DNA from: CAYYJV01 sp964486395
GTDB lineage: Bacteria; Patescibacteriota; Minisyncoccia; Minisyncoccales; MHMH01
DNA: 6,002 nt
NCBI GenBank assembly: GCA_964486395.1
Contig: CAZALP010000024.1
Coordinates: forward strand, 1-6,002
Direction of reading: 5' to 3'
How positions within the stretch are numbered: the stretch's first letter is position 1; each line of letters starts with the position of its first letter. Shown in pieces: positions 1 through 5,600 of the stretch. Position numbers and translations under genes: made by a program. The notes beneath the pieces are model-generated. The model did not search any database. It was given only the letters and a program-made list of their open reading frames with translations, and had not been told where the DNA came from.

Positions 1-503
1 CCTCCGGATACGCTAGCTGCTAACAACTCGTTTAGCTTATCAATGGTGGTGTCACCTACATAACCAGTGCCCGAGGTCAATCCCCAGGGACCCAGGACGT
101 CTTCCTGGTATTTTTCCTGGAATTTAACCACTGCGGCCTTGGTCAGAGGACCGAAATATTCGGTCTCGTTGCCGGGAGAACCTACTCCCGATTCTGCCAG
201 TTGAGTCTCAGAATCAGAGTTCAAAACGATCTGGAGGTATTTTACCTCCGCGCCGCTGTCGCCCTGACTCATGTGGTTCTCAAAGGTAAAATCGGCCGGA
301 ACTCCTTCAATGGCAACGCCAGCTTCTTGGCCTTCAACTTCAGCCAATTGAGCTTGCAGCTCTTGAATTTGAGCCAGTAAGGCGTCAATTTGGGCCTGAA
401 GTTCGGCGGCTGTCATGGCGTTGGCAACGCCGGGACCCATCATCCAAACAGCACAAGTTACGGTAGTTACAATCGCTACAATCTTTTTTGTTAAATTAGA
501 CAT
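1..503 (-). CDS. Exported protein with coiled coil and peptidoglycan-binding domain (3' end outside window)
   Basis: The frame opens with ATG at 503 and stays open to the window edge, giving 167 visible codons; the C-terminus is missing. Residues 1-29 look like a Sec signal peptide: a Lys pair at 6-7, a hydrophobic stretch from about 8 to 22, and an A-N-A cleavage motif at 27-29. Residues 33-57 form a short Ala/Gln/Leu-rich coiled coil (repeats such as ALLAQIQELQAQL). Residues 76-162 match a PG_binding_1-like domain of the type common in Parcubacteria, with landmarks GxxGAEVKYLQ (81-91), GSPGNETEYFG (108-118), TKAAVVKFQ (121-129), GTGYVG (145-150) and a C-terminal LNELL (157-161). The domain is expected to bind cell-wall glycopeptide outside the membrane. 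What the missing C-terminus carries (enzyme, adhesin or nothing) cannot be told. The start is preceded by an A/T-rich leader (TTAACTGATTAAATT) without a Shine-Dalgarno sequence. It is last in the minus-strand series, 139 bp after the DUF5667 gene, with a foldable intergenic sequence between them. I am confident of the domain and unsure of the overall function. Confidence 0.88.
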   Translation of the reverse strand, partial: MSNLTKKIVAIVTTVTCAVWMMGPGVANAMTAAELQAQIDALLAQIQELQAQLAEVEGQEAGVAIEGVPADFTFENHMSQGDSGAEVKYLQIVLNSDSETQLAESGVGSPGNETEYFGPLTKAAVVKFQEKYQEDVLGPWGLTSGTGYVGDTTIDKLNELLAASVSG

Positions 504-533
504 AATTTAATCAGTTAATTTTTATTTTTTAGC

Positions 534-624
534 GCCGTTATCGACCCTCCCCTTGGCACCTTTTGAATGGTAATAATTATTTCAAGGGCTTAGCCCAGCA
601 TGCAAAAGGAGCCGGGATAACGGC
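534..624 (-). promoter_or_regulatory. Intergenic sequence with two nested long-range stems; candidate structured leader RNA
   Basis: Two pairs of complementary arms are nested. The outer arms are 534-542 and 616-624 (GCCGTTATC with GATAACGGC, 9 of 9 pairs). The inner arms are 555-565 and 603-613 (GGCACCTTTTG with CAAAAGGAGCC, 10 of 11 pairs). The enclosed part holds a small hairpin at 586-596 (GGGC-TTA-GCCC). An asymmetric internal loop separates the stems: 12 nt at 543-554 (minus-strand reading AAGGGGAGGGTC) against 2 nt at 614-615. On the minus strand the 3' side is A-rich (CTAAAAAATAAAAA), not U-rich, so it is not an ordinary intrinsic terminator for the DUF5667 gene. Its position 31 nt before the ATG at 503 fits a leader of the peptidoglycan-binding gene. 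I could not match it to any riboswitch class I know. The strand is assumed from the neighbouring genes; read on the plus strand, the 3' side would be T-rich (TTTTTTATTTTTAA appears in reverse orientation) but no gene lies there. Confidence 0.4.
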
Positions 625-642
625 CGTCAAAGTTAAGAATTA

Positions 643-1380
643 TTATTTATTAGACAATGTCCAAATCTTTTCCAAAGCCAGAGAATATTCTCCGGCCTCA
701 AAATACTCTTTTGCTTCTTCAAACAAAGCCTGGTCTTCTTCAAACAAGCTCCTCTCTTCCAAATCCGCAATTAAATGGGCGGCGGTTTTCTTTTCCAGCT
801 GCCTCAAGGAATTTTCCAGGTCTTGAGTGTCTCCCACTTGAGTTCCCAAAACGCTCTCCACTTTCTTTTTGTTCTGAGTCAGCTCTTTTGTTTCCTCCAT
901 TAATCCTTTTAAAACTACGGGATCTGAAGTGGTAACATTGACGTTCATGGTAGCCAGGTCTTTGGCGGCTTTTGAAACATTCCCCTGAAATTCCTCAATG
1001 GCAGGCCCCAAATTGTTCACGTTATTGGCTTGGGCAATTCTCATCAGTTCTTCCAAACGCTTGTTTGCCAGTTCCAAGCGAAGTTGGGGCTTTTCCACTG
1101 CGGAAGAAAGACCGACTTGAACGGTTTCCGTTGCTTTCTTAACGCTGAACAGCAAATCTCCGGGAACCGTCTGCTGGGCAAACCCGAACAGCCCGAGAAT
1201 GACCAAAACAGAAATCACCGGCACAAGCGCCAGCCTCCACTGAAAAACCGACCAAATGGACGCTCTCGAAGAATACACATCCTCGCCCAGAATTTGCGAT
1301 TTAGTCAAAACAACCCAGTCTTTTCTGGGCTTCACTTCTTTGAGTTCTTTAATTTTGCGAATAAGGTCTTTGTCGGTCAT
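643..1380 (-). CDS. DUF5667 single-pass membrane protein, probable partner (anti-sigma candidate) of the ECF sigma factor
   Basis: 245 aa from ATG at 1380 to TAA at 643-645. A cytoplasmic, basic and helical N-terminus (1-48; DLIRKIKELKEVKPRKDW) precedes one transmembrane segment at about 50-68 (LALVPVISVLVILGLFGFA). The external part starts with the DUF5667 signature QTVPGDLLFSVKKATETV (70-87), followed by the helical LRLELANKRLEEL (100-112) and further long helices to about 210. The last 35 residues (FEEAKEYFEAGEYSLALEKIW, split here as FEEAKEYFEAG at 220-230 and EYSLALEKIW at 231-240) look like one TPR-like helical hairpin. DUF5667 proteins often follow ECF sigma genes, and this one lies 85 bp behind such a gene, so sequestering the sigma at the membrane is a reasonable inference. 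No zinc-type anti-sigma motif (HxxxCxxC) is seen. The reading frame can be extended to 1461, but the added 27 codons run through a palindromic repeat and a poly-T tract, so the start at 1380 is preferred. Its own ECF-like promoter may lie just upstream. Confidence 0.85.
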   Translation of the reverse strand: MTDKDLIRKIKELKEVKPRKDWVVLTKSQILGEDVYSSRASIWSVFQWRLALVPVISVLVILGLFGFAQQTVPGDLLFSVKKATETVQVGLSSAVEKPQLRLELANKRLEELMRIAQANNVNNLGPAIEEFQGNVSKAAKDLATMNVNVTTSDPVVLKGLMEETKELTQNKKKVESVLGTQVGDTQDLENSLRQLEKKTAAHLIADLEERSLFEEDQALFEEAKEYFEAGEYSLALEKIWTLSNK

Positions 1381-1391
1381 TCTATAATTAT

Positions 1392-1417
1392 GACGAAAAA
1401 AAACCTTTTTTGTTACA
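1392..1417 (-). promoter_or_regulatory. Candidate ECF-type promoter of the DUF5667 gene
   Basis: On the minus strand TGTAAC (1417-1412) is followed by exactly 16 nt (A6, GG, T8) and CGTC (1395-1392), then 11 nt to the ATG at 1380. Known ECF sigma promoters of the B. subtilis SigW/SigX kind have an AAC-containing -35 and a CGTM-type -10 with 16-17 nt between them, and homopolymer runs in the spacer are common in that class. If used, the transcript would start only a few nucleotides before the ATG. A sigma70-like -10 (CATAAT, 1394-1389) overlaps it, so housekeeping transcription is a competing reading. Confidence 0.42.
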
Positions 1418-1434
1418 ACTAAATATAACCGAGG

Positions 1435-1465
1435 TAAAATGCCGGGGTCCGACCCCGGCATTTTA
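1435..1465. terminator. Perfect 15-bp inverted repeat after the sigma gene; possible bidirectional terminator
   Basis: Arms 1435-1449 and 1451-1465 are perfectly complementary around a single centre base at 1450. The inner part is GC-rich (GCCGGGGTC with GACCCCGGC) and the outer part is TAAAAT with ATTTTA. It begins directly after the TAA of the sigma gene (1466-1468). As RNA it would form a strong 8-bp GC stem with a 3-nt loop, followed by AUUUUA on either strand, so it could attenuate transcription between the sigma gene and the DUF5667 gene. The U tract is short. The core also occurs inside a coding region (4133-4153), so termination may be secondary to its being a dispersed element. Confidence 0.5.
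1440..1460. repeat. Dispersed palindromic element, copy 1 (intergenic)
   Basis: The 21-bp core has arms TGCCGGGGTC and GACCCCGGCA around centre C (plus strand). The same 21 bp occurs at 4133-4153 in the opposite orientation, where the plus-strand centre is G. Two identical 21-mers, one between genes and one within a gene, point to a repeated element and not only a local terminator. Confidence 0.75.
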
Positions 1466-1984
1466 TTACTCTAATTCGGCTCTAAGGGCCTTCAGGGCTC
1501 TATGGATAAGCACCCTAACCGCTTCCTCTGACCTGCCCAACATCTTGGCGATTTCCGGCACCTTTAACTCATCCAGATAATACCAGACGATCACCTCCCG
1601 ATAGTCCTCGTTAATGTTGGCCAAGGCAGCCTTGATCTGCTCCATATCCAAACCCAGTTGTGCCTTTTCCTCCAAATCCTGGCCCAACTCTGGCAATGTC
1701 ACATTTTCCACTGACACAAATTGGGCTTGCCCCTTTTGCCGATAATGGTCTACGATAAGATTCCTAGCAATTTGATAAAGGAAAGCTGTCACATTTTTAA
1801 TGTCACGTTTTTTGTCTTGAAAGGCTTGCCAGCCTCTGGCAAAAACCTCGGAAGTCAAATCTTCGGCTACTTCATGAGAACTTACTTTTAAGAAAATAAA
1901 GCGGTAGATTTTCTCTACATTTTTATCGTATATTTTGCCGAATTGTCTCCGTAATTGTGACATTATATATATGTATTGTGACAT
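1466..1984 (-). CDS. RNA polymerase ECF-family sigma factor (sigma70 regions 2 and 4)
   Basis: 172 aa, the usual length for a minimal ECF sigma. Region 2 spans about 17-84: KIYRFIFLKV (25-34) is region 2.1/2.2-like, and AEDLTSEVFARGW (40-52) and TAFLYQIARNLIVDHYRQK (66-84) carry the core-binding and -10-recognition helices with the classical ARNLxxDxxR pattern. A variable linker covers about 85-112. Region 4 spans about 113-170, with INEDYREVIVWYYLDEL (124-140) and the -35-binding helix-turn-helix VPEIAKMLGRSEEAVRVLIH (142-161). The protein should direct core RNA polymerase to a small set of promoters. The DUF5667 protein downstream is the likely regulator. Two in-frame ATGs exist, at 1984 and 1963; both open a near-identical ATGTCACAA box, and the family starts close to QFGKIYD, so the second ATG (165 aa) is equally possible. 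No Shine-Dalgarno is evident at either. The gene lies 42 bp behind the winged-helix gene, and copies of the box also flank and enter it. Confidence 0.92.
   Translation of the reverse strand: MSQYIYIMSQLRRQFGKIYDKNVEKIYRFIFLKVSSHEVAEDLTSEVFARGWQAFQDKKRDIKNVTAFLYQIARNLIVDHYRQKGQAQFVSVENVTLPELGQDLEEKAQLGLDMEQIKAALANINEDYREVIVWYYLDELKVPEIAKMLGRSEEAVRVLIHRALKALRAELE
1695..1705. promoter_or_regulatory. AATGT-C-ACATT palindrome inside the sigma gene
   Basis: A perfect 11-bp palindrome with one centre base, identical to the boxes at 1997-2007 and 2628-2638. Two weaker relatives lie at 1785-1795 (GCTGTCACATT) and 1799-1809 (AATGTCACGTT), also within the sigma gene. Two of these three fall on codons for the tripeptide N-V-T, so chance through codon choice is a real alternative. 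Confidence 0.3.
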
Positions 1985-2007
1985 TTACTTACCCAAAATG
2001 TCACATT
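1954..2007. promoter_or_regulatory. Three phased AATGT-S-ACATT boxes at the start of the sigma gene (candidate operator)
   Basis: Plus-strand copies lie at 1954-1964 (ATTGTGACATT), 1975-1985 (ATTGTGACATT) and 1997-2007 (AATGTCACATT, a perfect palindrome). Centres are at 1959, 1980 and 2002, 21 and 22 bp apart, which is two helical turns and puts all three on one DNA face. The two lower copies each contain one of the two candidate ATG codons. Such phasing is typical of cooperative binding by a dimeric regulator. The 1997-2007 copy and the 1975-1985 copy can also pair as a roughly 10-bp RNA hairpin just before the first ATG. Confidence 0.55.
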
Positions 2008-2034
2008 ATCTGTTCAATGTCCACCATTAAACAA
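2005..2034 (-). promoter_or_regulatory. Weak candidate sigma70 promoter of the ECF gene
   Basis: On the minus strand TTGTTT (2034-2029), 18 nt and GATAAT (2010-2005) form a plausible promoter; the -10 is 5 of 6 and the -35 is 3 of 6 to consensus. The -10 overlaps the palindromic box at 1997-2007 by three bases, so a bound regulator would block it. The -35 lies on the last codons and stop of the winged-helix gene. Confidence 0.33.
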
Positions 2035-2611
2035 GGGTATTTTTTATGTAATAAACACCTCGACCGTTGCTGCCCACTCTTACTACGGCGCCGCTTTGGC
2101 AGAGTTTTTCCAAATCCCGGATCAGGGTTCTCCGGTGAAATTGCGGAAAAAGTTGGCTTAAATCTCTAACCTTAACTTTTCCGTTTCTTTTTATCGCTTC
2201 CATAATTTTTTCCTTTCGGTGATTATTTTGACTTGATCCTCGTTTTTGAGAAAAAAAGTTTCCCTCGCCTGCCGTTGGCTTCGTCTCAGGCGAATGACGG
2301 ACAAACACAGTTTTTCCACAATTTATCCCCCTTGGAATTAATTCTCTAACCCTATCGTATTCCCGATAAAGAACCAGGAAATTGCGAGAATCAACCCAAT
2401 TTTTGGCTTCCGCTTCTTTAAATAATCTCAATAAATCAGCCAAATTATTCGGACGCCGTGCGTCCGAATATAATAAAATAAAATCAGCTAAAATCTTATT
2501 AGCCGATTCCCTGATTTGATGTTTCAGCTCTTCCTCTGGGAAGAGCTCTGTCACTTTATAAACTGCCAATGTCAGTTTAATCAAATGCTCTTTGTCCAGT
2601 TTTGCACGCAT
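2027..2611 (-). CDS. Winged-helix (DeoR-like HTH) protein with helical N-terminal domain; putative regulator
   Basis: 194 aa, ATG at 2611 to TAA at 2027-2029. Residues 7-93 are mostly helical (HLIKLTLAVYKVTELFPEEE, then QIRESANKILADFIL) and I do not recognise them as a named enzyme domain. Residues 131-190 form a winged helix: RKEKIMEAIKRNG (helix 1), KVKVRDLSQLFP (helix 2), HRRTLIRDLEKLCQSG (recognition helix) and AVVRVGSNGRGVYYI (wing). The pattern is that of DeoR-type HTH domains fused to a helical module in Patescibacteria, so DNA binding is likely, but the target is unknown. The linker and a turn in the N-terminal domain carry two palindromic sequences (codons 104-117 and the YSDARRPN segment at 48-55) that look inserted in frame. 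It stands directly before the ECF sigma gene, and its promoter carries the same palindromic box seen at the sigma gene, so it is the best local candidate to bind that box. Translation would be leaderless or nearly so. Confidence 0.8.
   Translation of the reverse strand: MRAKLDKEHLIKLTLAVYKVTELFPEEELKHQIRESANKILADFILLYSDARRPNNLADLLRLFKEAEAKNWVDSRNFLVLYREYDRVRELIPRGINCGKTVFVRHSPETKPTAGEGNFFSQKRGSSQNNHRKEKIMEAIKRNGKVKVRDLSQLFPQFHRRTLIRDLEKLCQSGAVVRVGSNGRGVYYIKNTLV
2265..2293. repeat. Imperfect palindrome in the inter-domain linker of the winged-helix gene
   Basis: Arms TCGCCTG (2265-2271) and CAGGCGA (2287-2293) enclose 15 nt. In the gene it encodes part of the linker HSPETKPTAGEG, whose Pro/Gly/Thr composition differs from the flanking Lys-rich and helical sequence. 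The element stays in frame. No second copy lies in this window, so its status as a dispersed repeat is inferred from shape and location only. Confidence 0.4.
2446..2470. repeat. Perfect 11-bp-arm palindrome inside the winged-helix gene
   Basis: Arms TATTCGGACGC (2446-2456) and GCGTCCGAATA (2460-2470) are perfectly complementary around CGT. It is GC-rich against an A/T-rich flank and encodes YSDARRPN at residues 48-55, between two predicted helices, without breaking the frame. This matches what is expected of a small palindromic insertion tolerated at a surface turn. Confidence 0.6.
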
Positions 2612-2619
2612 TCATTCAT

Positions 2620-2647
2620 TTTATAGAAATGTGACATTCCCTGTCAA
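2620..2647 (-). promoter_or_regulatory. Sigma70-type promoter of the winged-helix gene with palindromic operator in the spacer
   Basis: The -35 TTGACA (2647-2642) is a perfect consensus; 16 nt later comes TATAAA (2625-2620, 5 of 6). The spacer carries the perfect palindrome AATGT-C-ACATT (2638-2628), where a bound protein would block polymerase. The ATG at 2611 lies only 8 nt past the -10, so the transcript should begin at or within a few bases of the start codon. The promoter fits entirely between the stop of the giant gene (2655) and this ATG. Confidence 0.68.
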
Positions 2648-2654
2648 GTAAATT

Positions 2655-5600
2655 TTAGGGATTGCATCTTTCGGGATCAATATCAACAAGATTGTTTTCA
2701 AANNNNNNNNNNNNNNNNNNNNNNNNNNNNNNNNNNNNNNNNNNNNNNNNNNNNNNNNNNNNNNNNNNNNNNNNNNNNNNNNNNNNNNNNNNNNNNNNNN
2801 NNGGATCTGAACGAACGTAAATTGCCCTGCTGGGCCTGTAAGGTTTGTAGTAAGTATCGTGGTTTTTGAAGGTAGTTTTTTCAATAGTAGTGGTGGAATT
2901 TACCAACTCCAATCCAGCTACAATATTGCTGTCAAAAAGAGAGTTTTTGACGGTAAAATCAGTAACATTCTCTACGATGACAGTTCCTTTCTCTTGAGGA
3001 GGGGATCCGCCATAATAGCCGCCATTTTTAATCACTACATTATCCAAAACAGAGCCGGTGCTGGAAGCTGTGAATAAAATGTAATCCATGGAACTAAATA
3101 TGATTGGCTGGCCGGGAGTGCCATTTGCCAGAAGTTTTCCTTTTACTATGAATTTCTTCTGAAAATAGCCTCCCACAAAGTTAACCATTACTCCTTTTTC
3201 AATATTTAAAGAGGTATTGGGATTAAGGATAACATTCTTTACGGTGTAGGGTAGATTAGTTTTAGGCCAAATGATATTTTCGCCGGAAATCTCAGCTTGA
3301 CTGGAATTGGGGTAGGCAAAATGAATGCCGCGAGCAGTATTGGTAGCTGTATTTCCAGAAATAGTATCCAGAAGCTCGCTAATCCAAATGGCCGTATTGT
3401 TTCCTATAAAAGCATTGTTCTGAATGGTGGGCTTGCCGGATTCCACCAAAATGGCAATTTTGTTATCTTCAAAAATGGAATTCTTAATAATAGGATTGCT
3501 GTTTGTAATATAAATTGCCGCTTCCCTATTGATATTAACCCAGCCGGGGTTCTCTTTGAATTCAGAATTGATAATTTGAGAGGAAGTAGAATTTTGAAGC
3601 CGGATGCCGAAAGTTTGGCTTTTTTCAATGAAAGAATTTTTCATTGTCAACCGGCCTCCGTCAATTTTAATGGCACCGTAGGTATAAGGAGGACCGTCAA
3701 AATTATAAATCTTTCCAGCGTATTGAATTTGAGCATGTTTTAACAAGGCAGTGCTCTTTTCCAAATAAAATCCACCCCAGTCGCCGGCTTGGGGCTCGGT
3801 GCTGGATGAAGTGAAAATAATTTCTTTGTCCGCTGCCCCTACCGCTGCCAAGCTGCCCTGGGTTATTTTCATAAAATTTAAGCTGAAGGTAGGCTTAAAT
3901 TTAATCACTACCCCGGGCTCCACGGTAAGTTTGGCGCCCGAAACCGCAATTGATTTTTCTACCAGATATGGACTGCCAAGGTAAGTTAATGTTAAATCTT
4001 CTGTGGTTGTCAGACCGTTTGGAAGATAAGTAAAGTCTTTAGAAACGCTGTTTTCAGCTTTGGGAGTGCCGTTAATCGGATTGCCGCCGGCGTCCAGGCC
4101 GTTTTTGGTAATTCTGTTGTTCGAGGCCCAGTTGCCGGGGTCGGACCCCGGCAATAATGAATCAATTCTTTCCATGGAAATATAGCTGGGGCCGGAGGTG
4201 GCAGCGACGCCGGCAAACCAGCCGGTGCTGGAAGCCATAACCGAGTCTATCACTTTTCCTTGGGGGGTTATTAATTCTATGTCTTCGCCCACATTGCTAA
4301 GCCCGTTGCCAAAAGAACTAATTAAGTCGGCCGGGGTGTCGCTTACCGCATTATCATCGGTCCTCTCAATCAAAAAATATTCGCCAGCCGCAATGCTGGA
4401 AGTGGCAAAAGTGATATCTGGCCCTCCGTCGGCCGAAACCAGCTTCCAGCCGGTTAAATCAACCGTGGAAGTGGTATTATTATAAAGCTCTATCCACTCG
4501 TCAACCGAATGGCTAACGTTGGTACCCATCCAAGCAATCTCATTAATGACTACCGAAAGATACAGAGCCACCGGCTTTGTATCTTCTCCTTCCTCCTCCT
4601 CTTCTTCCTCTTCATTTATTTCCTCAACATAAGCGCATCCCTGCGCTTTGATGTCCGCCAATCTGCTTTCTCCAATGCCGGAAATTCGTACTAAGTCATC
4701 GATTGAAGAAAATAGTTTCTCCTGTCTTAACTCTATAATCTGCTGAGCTCGAGAGAGGCCGATATGAATAATTTTTTCCAGTTCTTCCTGGGAAGCAATA
4801 TTAATATTTATTGAGTTCGGACTGCAACCAACTTTTTCTTGCTCTTCCGGCGCCGGTACTGAAGGATACACTAAAACAGCTGGCGGAGGCGTATTTTCCT
4901 CGCCAGGAGTGCCCGATTCCACAGACGAGGTATACCAATTCCAAATATCAAATCTCTCCATAGGTTTTTTGCCGGAATTATCCCCGGCCGGCCAATCAGG
5001 AAAAGCCGAAACTTTATCTTCCAAGCCGCAATCTGCGTCAAAAAGATAAAGGTTTTCATTAGTATTGTTAATAACGCCGGTGTAAATTTTATCAGCCGGA
5101 GCGTCAGGTATTGAATCGTCATCGGTGCGTTCCAGGAGGAAGTATCCGCCGGCTGGAATGACATCGTTTTCTTCAAAAATTATTTCAATTTGCCGGTCTT
5201 TATCCTGAAGCCGCCAGCCCTCCAAATTAACCGGAATTCCCCAGATATTTTTGAGTTCTATCCACTCATCATTTGAAGAATTTTCAGTACCCATCCAAGC
5301 CACTTCATTGATTAAAACTCTAAATCTCCTCGGCGCCGTCCCTTTATATTTACAAAACCTCTCCTCCTCTATTAATCGCGGTTGAACTGCGATTATTTCC
5401 GGATCTTCCTCTATGCCTTCCGTATTTTTTGTTTCTTCTGCCGCCTCTATCTCCTCTGGTTCTGCTGGTTCTTCTATGTCCTCGGTTTCTTGCATCTCTT
5501 CCGTTATCTCTTCTATTTCTTCCTCGATTTCCGTAACCTCGGATTCGGGCACCGGCGTCGGCTGGGGCTCGGGCGCCGGCGCCACCTCTTCGCTGATTAT

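Noticed and set aside
149..165. Palindrome GACCGAA-ATA-TTCGGTC inside the peptidoglycan-binding gene (and GGAGGTA-TTT-TACCTCC at 233-249)
   Set aside because: Arms are only 7 bp and both fall on conserved family motifs (ETEYFG and AEVKYLQ), so protein conservation explains them.
563..1422. Plus-strand open frames opposite the DUF5667 gene and its flank
   Set aside because: They lie antisense to a well-supported gene, have no domain similarity I can see and show biased composition typical of shadow frames.
1381..1461. Upstream extension of the DUF5667 gene to ATG at 1461 (27 extra residues beginning MPGSDPG)
   Set aside because: The extension translates the 21-bp palindrome and a poly-T tract and overlaps the ECF-like promoter; DUF5667 proteins next to sigma genes normally start with a cytoplasmic DLIRKI-type segment, which fits ATG at 1380.
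1977..2005. CRP/FNR-type operator (TGTGA and TCACA halves)
   Set aside because: The halves are not spaced by 6 bp as CRP/FNR sites require; the 11-bp AATGT-S-ACATT palindrome describes all copies better.
2621..2884. Minus-strand open frame crossing the N gap
   Set aside because: It exists only because N codons are read as open; it overlaps the beta-helix gene in another frame and shows no family features.
5570..5585. GGCGCC-GGCGCC run as a recombination or insertion site
   Set aside because: It encodes the Ala-Pro repeats of the linker, and GC-rich Ala/Pro codons make such runs without further cause.
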